Below are positions 12,110-24,400 of a stretch of 64,000 nucleotides of DNA, piece after piece. Source of the DNA: Ulva prolifera (taxonomy: Eukaryota; Chlorophyta; Ulvophyceae; Ulvales; Ulvaceae). The number at the start of each line of letters is the position of its first letter. The first letter of the stretch is position 1. The DNA lies in assembly GCA_023078555.1 (NCBI GenBank), contig CM041196.1:10868985-10932984 (forward strand), given 5' to 3'. Under the pieces are notes generated by a model. It was not told the origin of the DNA, did not search any database, and saw only the letters and a program-made list of their open reading frames with translations. The translations under genes and the position numbers were made by a program.

Positions 12110-13283
12110 TGAGATGGCCTGATTACACGTCAGACTGGTGACATGAGCCTTGACCCAAGTAGCCTTGGCCCAAGTAGGCTGCCGGACACTCCCATACTTT
12201 CCAAATCCCCCACCATGCACCAGTCGAACCAGGGCCTTGCATGAAATTGTACTGCTTTGTCATATGCTCATGTGCCTCATGCAGAGATGCCCACCATGGA
12301 GGCACCCAGTTGGCAGTGTGCAAGCCTGCATCGTGGCAACCCGGAAATATGACTACACTGCAATGGCTGCAATCACGCAGTCATCTAGGTTGCCCAAGAC
12401 CTCATGGGTCCTCGAACTCTGCTGGCCACCCACAGCTCCGCTCCTTCCAGATGCCGATGTGGTCACTTCCCAGTCAAACACGTGACAGGATGATTGCCAC
12501 ACTTGGCAGTCACCACACGCAATGAGCCTGTGACCTCAAGCAAAGGTGTGTGCCACCTGACTGTGAGCAGACAGCAACACTGTGGAACCTCGAACTTTCC
12601 CTAGCAGTGTTTCCTGAGGAAAATCCCAGTTGGGTAGACTGGTTGTGCCCACAGCAGCTGCTAGCCCCGCACAACAGATCATCACACAAAGGGTAGGGTC
12701 TAATTATGGACAGTTGTTCCTGGTCAGAACCGCAGTCAGGCTGTGTCAATGCCTGCAAGCCTGACCCATCCCCCTGACACACTCCCTGTCCCTCCCAGCT
12801 TGCAACAGCACACATATGCATGGCATAGCTGTTGGAGGTGCACAGTCCTGAACTGCCACAACCACTTTGCACTACATCAGCAGTACTTCAGCTGTGCGGG
12901 GATAGACTTCCTACCCTGCATGCTGGCCTAGGCTAGTGTGCTATGCTAGGCTTGTCCTCCTGTACTGTGTCTCTGCTCAAGCTTTGGCCTTGTAGCATGG
13001 TCCAGATCAGGCATGGTCTATGATGGTCATCCAACTAGCATTATGCAGTAACGATTTTGCTGCAGCCCTAGTACATGCAGTGCCAAGCCACTAGTGACAC
13101 TGCATGTTTTTTGCTGGACTTCCACTAAGTTCATGTGATTTGTGGCAATGCACTCTTTCTGCGTTTCTGCGAACTGCTCTGAGAATCCAGTCAACTGCAC
13201 AGGCAGGTCACTCTGCCTGCTATGCAGTATACACAAGGTGTGGCATGGGGCAGCAGGCCATGGGGTCCCACAATCCTATTATG
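12110..13283. other. no gene seen
   Basis: No recognisable gene or repeat. Open frames are short and unlike protein. Confidence 0.4.
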
Positions 13284-13395
13284 GATTACAAAAGAGTGAA
13301 AGGGAGAACAAACACTGAAACCGAATCTCATCCGAATCAACATTAACATACACTCACTCACATGAGAACACTACAACCGCACTCACACCCCTATT
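13284..13395 (-). mobile_element. retroelement-like repeat ending TTCACTCTTTTGTAA
   Basis: On the minus strand the copy runs GTTGATTCGGATGAGATTCGG.. to CTCTTTTGTAA. The same unit recurs at 16.7, 17.3, 17.5 and 17.8 kb. Its TTTGTAA end resembles the TTTGTAACTA end of the retroelement array at 31-37 kb, suggesting (inference) a second short element using a related 3' recognition tail. Confidence 0.6.
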
Positions 13396-14100
13396 ATGGA
13401 AATCGTCATCATGGCAGCAGACTAGGCTGGCTAGGTGGCCTGCCTGCCTCTGCTTTGCAAACATGGTGCAGCATCCATGCCTCTCCATCATGATCATCAT
13501 TGCGCTGTGTCCTCATCCATCATGCCAAAAGGTGTCACTGCAAAAGAAGTTCACAATCCTGGCCACGGGGGCAGCAGATGTGGCACCAGCCCAGCATGCA
13601 GGTAAGTAGCACACACAGCCTTACACAGGCCAGGCGTGTCTGCCATCTAGCCTGTGGCTATGTGATTGTGCATCCATATATCCAAACTGCAGAGGGGCCT
13701 CTTGGGCGTGCACGGCCGTCCCTCATGGTGTGTTGCAGCGAATGCCAAGAGAACACATTAGCTTCAACTGCCTCATGGCATGGGGTGTTGCAGATGAGGC
13801 AAGCTCCAGCTGCATCAGGGCCTGCCTGCCTGCTTCACAGCTTATCCCTCCCTGGGCTGTGCTTTGCGGTCACCGCTGTGCGTGCCGTCCACTGGGCCAC
13901 TGTGTATGTTACAAGGACAAAGGCAGCAAGGCGGGCAGCACCGCGAAAGAAGCAAACAGACGAAGCAAACACACAGACACCCACGCACGCGAAACCCACC
14001 ACGCCCAAAAAAAAAAAACCCATCACCGGCGCAGCAAAAGACACTGTGTTTGTGCCATGGCAGTGGCTGTGTTTGCCTGTTGATGTGATGGCGGCCGTCC
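13396..14100. other. no gene seen
   Basis: Non-coding sequence with a 12-base A run near 14008. Open frames here are not convincing. Confidence 0.35.
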
Positions 14101-14212
14101 ACTGCGCATGAGCACAGTCCACTACGCATGAGCACAGTCCACTACGCATGAGCACAGTCCACTACGCATGAGCACAGTCCACTACGCATGAGCACAGTCC
14201 ACTGCGCATGAG
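14101..14212. repeat. 20-bp tandem repeat, 5.5 copies
   Basis: The unit ACTACGCATGAGCACAGTCC repeats at 14101, 14121, 14141, 14161 and 14181 with a partial sixth copy. The first and last copies carry ACTGCGCATG. It is a minisatellite in intergenic DNA. Confidence 0.95.
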
Positions 14213-14931
14213 AATGAGCATGATTCCGTTGTGTACAAGCAATGGCAGTGTCAGTGGCATGTCTGTGATGTATCCTCTGACATCCGCAACTGCGTCCACA
14301 CTTATTCAAACCATTTTGCATTCGGTAGCAAGGTACACACATCGCAGACTTGCCAGGTGTACTCCGCATGCATGGCCCGTCACGCCGCACGTCAACAGCA
14401 GTGACAATGTCACCACATCTGCATGGGATCTGGCCAAGTCGATCCTGATTGCTTTGTGTTGACCACATCAGTGTCCAGATCTATAGAGTATACTACATTG
14501 ACCCAGGTAAGCCAGGTAATTTAAGAACCACACCAGCATACGTTACATCATTGAATCGGAGACACCACGACGGATAGAGGGAGGGCTGTACATATGCTTC
14601 AGAGGAGCGATCGATATCTAGCTGGTAGACCATTTCGGCGTCGAGGGCCAGCCGTCCGGGAGCCTGGGCCAGCTGTTGATGTCGCCTTCAACGCGCCCTC
14701 TTTTCTAGATCTGATACGCTCGGATACGGCGACATGCAATCGCGGACGCCAACAATCAGTGCACCGTGCAAAGGCGCCAGGGCCCGGACGTTTCTCGGTA
14801 TATTGAGACAGTGCCGGTGTGATTACCGGCATCAGCGTTGCCTGTGTGTTGCCCGAACGTTGCCGGAACGCTGCGGTGGGTTCACCCGGCCTGTCACGTC
14901 GCAAGCGGCCGCTGCAGATCTGTGGCAATCC
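14213..14931. other. no gene seen
   Basis: No gene recognised; the open frames at 14.6-15.2 kb resemble antisense noise in GC-rich DNA. Confidence 0.35.
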
Positions 14932-14964
14932 AGTGATATGGCCGTTATACCACTGGATTGCCAC
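14932..14964. mobile_element. short-form palindromic element
   Basis: GTGGCAATCCAGTGATATGG faces GTTATACCACTGGATTGCCAC. A nearly perfect 33-bp palindrome, the most compact copy of the family. Confidence 0.8.
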
Positions 14965-15543
14965 AAGATCCATTTGTGAGTGTTCAGCTCGGCTAGCATG
15001 CATGATCAGCATGCACGGGCGCCGCAGTACGGCCTGGGCCCCACATACCTCACAAGGTAGATACATATATGAGTATTCATCAACATACTGCTCTCCACTA
15101 GCTGCTGTGGTGCTGCAGTGACGGCGGCGATTGGTCGCCTCCAAGGTGATAGCCTTGTTGAGGGGGTGTCCACAAGGGCACACTGGGATTGCGGCTGAGG
15201 GCAAGACCAAGCCTAGGCCCTACTCTAGCGAGGTACGAAGAATTAGTGAATGCATGCAATGGCATGGGGCGGATGTCACTGAGTACGTTGATGATCATCA
15301 CAATGGCTATGCAGCACAAGGTTGAGCCCAAAACAAATGAGCCCAAAACAAAACAAACCAGTCTGTACTGCACCTTTGCTTGACATCTCAACATTTACCA
15401 GGTGCTCCTCCTCTGTCTGGGGATGTGCGTGCCGTGTGATGTGCAATCGCCTTACAAGCCTGCCTGGAACAGCACTGCAGCAGCCACTGGATTACTATGT
15501 ATATACTTTTCAGGACTCCATGAATGTCGGTCCCATTACATGT

Positions 15544-15722
15544 TCATGTGTTCGCGGCGCAGTTGAAGACGCACCGGCTAGTATCGATGCAAACAGTCAA
15601 CTCTTGATCGTGTTGACTTATGGCCTCCTGAATGTCCGCTGCAGCGGCCACGGCCTTGCACTGTTGAGCTGCATCGCCATGCGCGGCTACCAGCTGCAGC
15701 TGCAGCACGGAAAAAGACGACC
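15544..15722 (-). CDS. isolated coding-like exon, unidentified
   Basis: The minus strand reads LQLQLVAAHGDAAQQCKAVA, then DIQEAISQHDQELTVCID, with plausible codon choice and amphipathic character. No adjacent exon or family could be recognised. The opposite strand is also open (GLLNVRCSGHGLALLSC), so the coding strand is uncertain. Confidence 0.25.
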
Positions 15723-15831
15723 AACAGCCCCAGAGCAAGCTGCCCCTGGCATAGACACCACATACTATTAGTAAGCATTTCTGTGCAGCTGCAACGTGCA
15801 TCTCAACTGCTGAGCATGCAGCTGAGGTGTT

Positions 15832-15915
15832 GTGGCAATCCAGTGATATGGCCGCTACACCACTCGCGACGTGCAAGGGTCCAGTGGTATAGCGGCCATA
15901 TCACTGGATTGCCAC
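15832..15915. mobile_element. long-form palindromic element
   Basis: GTGGCAATCCAGTGATATGG... to ...CCATATCACTGGATTGCCAC with a partial central arm (GTGCAAGGGTCCAGTGG). One central half-arm has been deleted compared with the copy at 3985-4088. Confidence 0.8.
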
Positions 15916-16683
15916 AGGTGTGGAGAATTCATCTGCATCTTGCTGTTCCTGCCATGCTGCATGGTCATAGATCCATTGGTCTCAGAACATGTACATCTGG
16001 TGCCCAGCGACATGGCTGAGCTGGGAACAGATGCGCTTCTGGCTCTGCACGGGTGCAACTAGTATACACCCTCATGTGGCATTGTATAATGTTACAGAAA
16101 AGTAAGTTTGAGTTAGCTATAGCACTCAGCTCAAACTAGCACACTGCAACATATGTGCACAGGCGCATTACGACTACAGTCTCAAGCACTCTTAAGGAGC
16201 TCCTATGGCTGCAGACGCCGGATCCCATAACAAAAACAGATCCCATAATAAAAGCAGATGCTCGAGTGATCACGTCTGCTGTGCTTGTCCAGTCCCGTTC
16301 ACTGTTCTTCCTGGCCCCATTTTGTACATCCCCTTCAACTGGCACCCTGGTCGCGGCCTAGATTCCCTCTTCTGTAATTACCTACTCTTTTGTAACTCCA
16401 GATGTCACCACTTCACGGCTGAGGTGTCACCATGGTGCACCATCGCCCCCATCGACAACGCACACGCCACCCATCGACGTCGACATCACCTACGCCCCTG
16501 ACCGCCAACCTCGCGAGGCCCCGGCCGAGGTCCGCATGCACGCCAAGACCGTACGCGACCAGTTGCACGTGCCGACGACGACGACTTCGCCGTCCATCGC
16601 CTCCGGAGCACAGCCGCGCGTGCGCGTGCACGTCATGACGGCCGACATAGCTGTCTACAAAGCTACCTAATTACAACAGTTTG

Positions 16684-16747
16684 TTGCTGTTGATTCGGAT
16701 GAGATTCGGTTTTGGGGTCTGTCTTCTGCCGTTCACTCTTTTGTAAC
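16684..16747 (+). mobile_element. TTTTGTAA-end repeat, plus copy
   Basis: TGCTGTTGATTCGGATGAGA.. to GCCGTTCACTCTTTTGTAA. Same family as 13284-13395, opposite orientation. A degraded copy in the other direction (GAGTAAACGGGAATAG..) follows at about 16846-16950. Confidence 0.6.
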
Positions 16748-16972
16748 AACAGAGTGAACGGCCGGGAGAAGAAAGCTGTCCTACAGCGCCGGCACCGGCG
16801 CACGTACACGACACCACGCGTTTACAGATCTGCAACTCTTCGAAGAGTAAACGGGAATAGACACACACAACAAAGGAATGTCTTCCGAATCAACAGCGCC
16901 ACACACCGTGACACACTCATACACGGCAACACTACACCACCACTTGCAGTGATTGCAGAAACTGTACAATGC

Positions 16973-17004
16973 ACTACTAGTGCACTGTACAGTGCACTAG
17001 TAGT
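16973..17004. repeat. 32-bp perfect palindrome
   Basis: ACTACTAGTGCACTGT followed by its exact reverse complement. One half (ACTACTAGTGCA) is repeated immediately downstream. No gene context. Confidence 0.85.
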
Positions 17005-17301
17005 ACTACTAGTGCATGGGTCTCATGATATCATTTGCCACATGCGGCTCCGGCCGCGGTGGTGTGATCACAGCAGGAGATTGTTCCTCGATGCTATCCC
17101 GGCATAGCGTCCACACATGTCTGCAGAGCCGATCGAGGCGCCTTGGTCGCGTGGCGATGTCGACACTGTCCCTCCGAGTTCTTGTGTGACTGTCGTATGA
17201 CGAGTCGATCGTGTGTATCTCGAGATATGTATAGTCCACTGGCTCACGAAGCCGGGAGTTGCCCCCGGGGGGCCCTTTTCTCAGAGAGCCCGCATGTAAT
17301 G

Positions 17302-17410
17302 ATTACAAAAGAGTGAACGGGAGAAAACAAACACTGAAACCGAATACCATCCGAATCAACATCAACATACACTCACACACACACGAACACTACAACCGAA
17401 CTCACACCTC
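17302..17410 (-). mobile_element. TTTTGTAA-end repeat, minus copy
   Basis: TTACAAAAGAGTGAACGGGA, then AAACACTGAAACCGAATACC.. through CACACGAACACTACAACCG. It aligns over its length with the copy at 13284-13395. Confidence 0.65.
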
Positions 17411-17468
17411 AGTCCGGCAGCTATATAGATAACGCTCGTGTGAGATACATTCTCCCGTTTGCACCATG

Positions 17469-17537
17469 GTTACAAAAGAGTGAACGGGAGAAAACAAACA
17501 CTGAAACCGAACATTCTCCCGTTCACTCTTTTGTAAG
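17469..17537. mobile_element. head-to-head pair of TTTTGTAA ends
   Basis: A minus copy (TTACAAAAGAGTGAACGGG.., 17469-17511) meets a plus-oriented end (CTCCCGTTCACTCTTTTGTAA, to about 17537), so the 21-bp ends form an inverted repeat. A further doubled plus end lies at 17776-17820. Confidence 0.6.
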
Positions 17538-17775
17538 CCGGACGCTGGTGTACATCATGCCGTGTGCACCGCGAGCGGGACTCCTGCGCTACGCAGTCAA
17601 AACTGACTACACCCGTACACCCCTCTGTGAAATTCACGCGTGACGTCCGTGACGCATGCGCAGCCGTGAAGTCCGTGTATCGCAGGGGTCGTCTTATGCG
17701 CACGACAAGCTTAAGCATGTGCACATGCTTTCGAAGGCCTAGGGGAACGAGACTGCACATGTCACATGTCATGAT

Positions 17776-17820
17776 GTTGTTTCTCCCGTTCACATTGTTT
17801 CTCCCGTTCACTCTTTTGTA
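17776..17820 (+). mobile_element. doubled truncated TTTTGTAA end
   Basis: TTTCTCCCGTTCACA is followed by TTTCTCCCGTTCACTCTTTT and GTAA. These are two very short plus-oriented fragments placed head to tail, as seen for the TTTGTAACTA family elsewhere. Confidence 0.5.
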
Positions 17821-18205
17821 ATATGTTGCAATTGCACCCCACACGCGGCGAACGCAGAGGCAAGCAGTCGAACCACTCAGGACCACAGCCGGCGCCAACA
17901 CGTGATGTGAAGTACTCCACATCAGTCCATCTGACGTGCATGCACATGATTGTGCTGCACTGCGTCACCTCGATCGAGCTCGAGCCGCCTGCGCCGCACC
18001 CGATGGGCTCGACGACTTGAGCTAGGTCTCTGTGCCGTATACATACATGCACATGCACGGATCTCGGATACGGGATCTGTGGCGCGATGGATGTGTCTGT
18101 GCTGCGTTGCCCCGGGGATCCCCGCGGCACCGCTAGAGTGGAGTCGTGGCCGCCGTCACCTGCGGGGCAGCAGCGCGACACGTGTTACGCTTCCATGCGT
18201 ATATA

Positions 18206-18329
18206 CATTCACCGGCAGGGGTGTGGTGCGCGCTCGTGCCCGGCCTGGTACCATGAATGAGTGAGTGGATTTGCGAGTGGGTTCCGAGAAACGTACGGCT
18301 CGATGCCCGGCCTCTGTCCTTTGTAACTA
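18206..18329 (+). mobile_element. 5'-truncated copy of the TTTGTAACTA retroelement
   Basis: Matches the end of the full-length element at 37370-37493: TCACCGGC.., GCTCGTGCCCGGCCT.., GTGAGTGGATTTGCG.., GCCCGGCCTCTGTCC then TTTGTAACTA. It is diverged from the 37 kb copy, so it is an older insertion. It lies just upstream of the bioF start. Confidence 0.75.
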
Positions 18330-18461
18330 CGCACACGTCTAGACTCCTCTGGATGCGGCTGCAGCGCCCGCTGCGCCGTCGCGGCGCGCATGCGAGGGAT
18401 CTAGCTGGAGAAGACAAACACCAAAACCGTGCATGCGAGGGATATAGCTAGCTAGCTATAG

Positions 18462-21400
18462 ATGCACGCCATGGCGCTTAAGCTTGACCAGTCGCCGTTG
18501 GGCGCGGGGAGGAGCAGCTTGTGGGACGAGGCAGGCAAGTGTGACGGACAGCAGTACTGTCTGTCGTGGCAAGTCTCGATTGCGCAGTTTCGAGCGCAGG
18601 CGCACATCAATGCGGTCACGATGCGCGGCTTGATTTACCTGCGTCATGCTGCGAGTAGGAAGGTATCTCGAGATAGCCACGGAGCCTGCGTATCAGGACT
18701 CTCCCCGCAAATCGCCTTGCAAGAATTAGCAGCGCTCCCGATCGGTCGATCTGAGGCCGCACGGGGCGCAGCAGGGTATATGTGGCGCCTTCCTCTTTAC
18801 TGAGCAAGTGGCGGTGCGTTGACCGCGGCGTAGAACGGAACAGGCCGCTGTCGCGGTGCGGTCATGGGGGTGACATCAACGAGGTCGAACTGCAGTGTGA
18901 CGTGTCGAAAAGGCGTCAGTTCCGGCGCGCCATCCTAGCCCACGTACCGATCGAACCATCGCTTAACGACCTTGTGCCATCGCTGACCGGTCACACGCTC
19001 CTATGCATGGCCGATCCATGGCGTCACAAGCTCCGGCTCGGCACTGCGCCCGTCTGGACAGGGCCTCAAAGGCACGCGGATCTGGGAGTGATGTGCACTA
19101 TTATGTTGGTGACTGCAGAGACGCTAGGTATCAGCACCCGCCTGTTCGCTGTCGGAATCAGTGTGTGCCTGACAGGCCATCGTCGTGCTCGTGGCATCCC
19201 AGCCTTCCCACAGCAGCAGCGGAAATCGCGGAGCTCCAGCATCAGTGCGTTAAGATCACATCCTGCTACATCGAGTGCTCGAATTGTGCGCGTGTGCTGC
19301 TGTCGCGTGCCGCGTGTAGTCTGCTCTATTCTGCACTACCGCAGCCGCTACCGGCTCGCCTGAGCCCCGCTGTAAGTCGCAGAAGCAAGGAATAGCTGTT
19401 CAGTGGTCTGTGTTGACGATCTCGGGTGCTGCAGCGCGCGCAATCGTCGGTGCATCGAGCCTGAAGCCTTCGGCCACATGGTCGCAGAAGATCAGGCCAG
19501 CCTCGGGGTAGCCGGCCAGCGGCAGTGGCGGGACTATGTCGCCCAGCAGTGTGACAGTCGAGCAGCCAATAACTTCATGCGGGTTCCGACGGCTCTGACT
19601 CCGGGGGAGGACTCCTCCGTGCGGGTGCGTGTGCGCTAGCGCGCTATAGCAGCCATCGCATCATCTTCGCCCATGCGGTTATCTTGCACGCTCGTCGTCA
19701 CGGCCGCGGCAGCGCCTTGAGCTTGCGGTCCGGATCGACCGCGGCTCGGGTGACTCATAACGCACCCTGTACACTCGTGCTCACCACTGGCCCGCAATTC
19801 CCCACCTCCGCGGCCTCTGCAGCTGTCCGTGCCCCTCGTGTTACGAAGCCAACGCAGCTCGCACATCCCAGAGCATCGCAGGTGCTGCATAACAAATCCT
19901 CAGCTGGGTCTTCCGCATGCCGCTGTGGTGTTCGACGGGCGTATCCCCCATGCATGCTCTCTCGCTTCTCTCGCACGCTCTATCCTCTGTAGAGTGACCT
20001 CCGCTCCTCACATGTATGTACAAAGCTCATCGACGACGAGGGTCGCATATCCGCAGGTGATGGTGCGGTACCAGGGCAGCAGCTTGCATCGTGTGACGCT
20101 CTTCAGCACGAACGACTACCTAGGTCTCAGTGGCCATCCGCATGTGCGGCAAGCCGTGGCCGAAGCCGCCACAGTCTTCGGGATGGGCCCGAGGACGGCG
20201 CCGCTGGTGGCAGGCCACACCACCCTCCACGCGCGGCTCGAACGCGAGCTCGCGCTACTCAAAAACGCCGAGTCCTGCCTGCTGTTCCCGACAGGTTTCG
20301 CGGCATGCATGGCCGCCGTGTCCGCGCTCGCCGCGGACAGCCGCGCCACCGTGTTCTCCGACGCGCTGAACCACGCCTCCCTCATCGACGGCTGCCGCCT
20401 AGCGTCGCGGCGGGGCGCCCAAACGTACATCTACCGGCATCGGGACTACGCGCATCTGAACGAGTTGTTACTGAAGCACAGAGATGTACCGAACAAGCTG
20501 GTCGTGACCGATGGGGTCTTCAGCATGGACGGCGACATCGCGGACTTGAAGGTGTGTGCCTGCCTGCCGGCCTGGAGGTGCCTGCCTGCCCGGCTGCCCC
20601 TGTGCTGTGCTGCTCTGTACTGTACTGTGCATTGCGGCATGCCGTATCGTGTCGGGGCCTCTGCATGCGTGCTCCCTGCGGCTGCGCCCATCGCCTTGCT
20701 GGGCCCCCCTCTGTTGTCGAGCTGTGCGAGAGGGGCCCCTGACTCACTGAGGGGCCCTGAGTGCTGTTTGATTCCGCTCATCTGTACCTTGTGCTGTGTG
20801 GTGTTGCACGCGGCGCTGTGATGGCAGACATCGCCCTGCTGTCCACCTCCTGAGCCAGCTGTAGCCTGTCCTGGGATTCTGTGACGTACACAATGACAAC
20901 TCTCTCGCGTGCCATGTATCACATGCCCATCTGGGAAGCCATAATCGTTGTTTGGAGGGGGGGGGGGAGCTGCAGCCTGGGGGTGAGGGGGCACGGCAGA
21001 GGGGTGATGCGCTGTCACGCCGTGACTGCCATCTAGGGAGAGCTCAGCGGATCCGCTCTGCACATCTGGCGCAGCCCCACCTTGGTTGAGCTTTCTGCGA
21101 TGGCTTGCACCAGCTGTGTCACACCATGCTGTGTCACACCACGCTGCGGCCACCAGCCCTGGCCTGACGCACCGGCGCTGGTCCCTCCCCAATCCCCTCC
21201 CATCACGATGCCAGTTCAGCACCCTCTCCTCTCCTTGGGTTCGAAGCGAAGGGTACCAACTCCAACTCCATCTCATCGCCACGAGGCACTCAGATCGCAC
21301 CAGCACCAGCAGCCCCAGCACGCGCAGCATGCAGGAGCTCGCGCGGCTCAAGGCGGAGCACGGCTTTCTTCTCGCAGTGGATGATGCGCATGGGACGCTC

Positions 21401-24400
21401 GTGCTCGGGCCGGCGGGGGGCGGCACGGCGGAGCAGTCGGGGACGTGCGAAGCAATCGACGTGCACATCGGGACGCTCAGCAAGGCCTTCGGCACGCACG
21501 GCGGCTTCATCGCGTGCTCGGAGGAGATCAAGACGCTGCTGGTGAACTTTGGTCGGACGTATGTGTTCTCGACGGCGCTGCCGGCGCCGACGATCGCCGG
21601 CGCGCTGGCCTCCCTCGAGGTTGTCCGCAAGTGCGCCCCGGCCTCTCCTCGCTCTCTCTCCGCCCCCCCCTTCACCTGTGAACAGCAAACAACAAATAAA
21701 TACAACCGTGGATGCTCCTTGTGTCACATGCCGCCGACGGGGCAGTTGTTTCATTGCCTGATCATGTCAAGCGGTGGCAAGTCCAGTCGTGCCGCCAGGA
21801 GTGGAGTCCGCCTCTGGATGAGAGGGGAGACGGTAGGGTCAATGGTCCTGTGACTGTGCATAGCAAGGCTCAGCAGTGGGTGCCGGGTGTGAGGTGTAGA
21901 AGCTGTGCTCCCTGTTCTTCCCCTGGGAGATGCAGATGTGGTATGCCTGGACTCCCAGGCATCACTAGGAACTCAGCCCTTTTCTGGCCTGATTGTACAG
22001 CATACACATGCCTTTGTTAGGTTCCACCTGCCTCATGCTGTCAGATGGATGCCATGATGGCAGCTTCAAATGAGGAGCTGGTGGAGATGATCCAGGATGC
22101 GTAGTGTCTGTGCAGCCTGGGTCATTATCTATTACAGCAGCTCATCTCATGTAGTCTGTGCCAGCTTGCCCTGATGGATGCTGTGCATTAGTGTGGCACT
22201 TGCTGCACCAAGTATGGTGTGCGGACAGAACAGAATACATCCAGATCCAGCTCAGAATTTTCCACATGCATAACATTACGACTGTCATGGCGTGCTGCAT
22301 GCATACATGACAAGCAGTTTCTCATGGAGTGTTTTTTTTTGTTACTTGCTGCTTCAGCTTGTGCACTGGGCTCATGAAACCCTAACAACGAAATGTGATT
22401 GAGGCTCACAACAGAGCCTTCTGACAGAGCTGTGCCATTTTTTGAACACAGGCAGCAGCCAGGGTGTTCTGTAGAGCGGAGCATGATGGACAGCCACGCT
22501 GTTGCAGGAGAAATGAGCCATGTTTTTAGAAGTTTAAGATACACAACATGTGTTTGCATGGTGCTATGGTGCCTCGCATTTCGGTGCCATGTGCAGTTGC
22601 AGGCAGCCTCGCAACCCTGTCTCCTCCTGTCTCCTCCTGTGGTGCATCGTTGTGTGGCAGGGACAAGCACTGCACAGGACCCTGCACAGGAACATAACAA
22701 GCCACAGGAGTCGGTGACGTCATCTTGTATCCGTATGGTCAGTGTGATGTGTGCATGTGACAGAACACAGACAGGGTAGGGGGTTGGGGGACAGGTATGT
22801 GCCACCCCTGTCACCACCAGATACCAGATAAACCAAATGGCATTCGAGCAGGCATAACGAGACCACGCTACAGGGGTATTAGCAGTGTTACATGGCAGCA
22901 CTTTCATGCCCGCTGGTAGCAAGGTGGGTAGATACCTACCCCAAGGCAGTCCTTGCTGCCCTGGCCACAGCTTCAGCATGTTGCATGCCTCAATTCTGAT
23001 ACAAATGGGGCAACATGAAGAATGAGGCAGCAGCGTGCTCAGTAGCGTGCTGCACGTCCAGTCTCTGCCTCACTGGTCTTGCTACTGAACATGACAGGCA
23101 GTTGTGCACCAGTGTTGGGTTGCTTTGCGGCATTTCCAGCGCTGTCACCCGGGAATCAGACCTTAATATACGGAACTGTTCTATGTGATCGGGCCCAATG
23201 ACCCAACACTATATGATACGTACTATGCACTGTACACATACTGTACACGTGGTGAACTGCGTGGAGCTCAGGCCGAGGTTGATCTCCAGCACAGATCTGT
23301 TCATCCATCCGGGACAACAATTTAAGTTCGACTTGTTCTACACATCTGATCCGCATGTCGCTTCCACAGTCATTCTGCCACATAGCCACAGCACAGGGCT
23401 TCGGAGATGTAGATGTTGGTCGGTGTGGGTGTGTGTGGCAATCCAGTGGTACAGCGGCCGTACCACTGGATTGCCACAGTGTTGAGGGACCCCTGCCAGG
23501 TGTTGGGAGCAGTGGGAGAACCCATGGTGCCCACCACAGCACGGCCCAGGATCACTGGGTGGCAATCCCACCGTGTGACACAGACATACACAACACACAG
23601 ACATACATGGACTCATATGCAGTCCTCAGGGGTGGCAGGCTGTAGGGGTGCCAGGAGTGGCAGCCTTGAGTGACAGATGCATGTATGATATGGTGGACAA
23701 ACACACATAGATCATGCAGTGAAGATATATCACTGGTTGCTACAGCATACTGTTGCTTTCTCACAGCTTGTGGGATTATTCTCCACTGTCCTAGCAGCGT
23801 GTGTCATGCTTGAAATTAAGAAAGACTTGCTGAAAGCAGTCTGGATGTGCTCTGAGGCGAATTCGGGCAGTGCACACAATGGTGTTGTGAACGAAAGTGT
23901 CTTGTGTCAAATATTGAGTTCATTTACAGCCGCTGACATTATACATTTATACATACATTGCGAGTGCCCGGCCTCTGTCCTTTGTAACTACATACATTGC
24001 GAATGTGTATACACTTATCCATGTATTGCGAGTGGATTCCAGTGGATTCCAGTAACCGGCCTCTGTCCTTTGTAAATATTGACATGCATAGAGAACTGGT
24101 GCCATGCCCATCCTCTGTCCTCGGTGAGTCCAATTGATACACGAACAGCTTGTGTAGCTAGTTCCTTGAGACCACTTAGCCTGCACAGCACTGTGCTTAC
24201 ATATGTTCGCATGAAATACATTCACCTGAACTGCAGGACAGTAGACTGCAGTAGCACCAGATGATGCCAAGTTCTCAGCACACAGAGAATTTCGCAGGCT
24301 CACCTGCGTCGCTGCAGGTGCCCTGTTCCAGTCGCACAGCTCAACTGCAGCACGCCACAGCACGGGCATCAAGCATGTGGTTCACGTTTCCTTTTGTGCA

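Noticed and set aside
20446-21705. 419-codon minus-strand open frame opposite bioF
   Set aside because: It is antisense to two proven bioF exons and their intron. Long antisense frames are expected in GC-rich coding DNA.
22188-22979. 263-codon minus-strand frame in bioF intron 3
   Set aside because: No domain, irregular composition, and lies among repeats; treated as chance.
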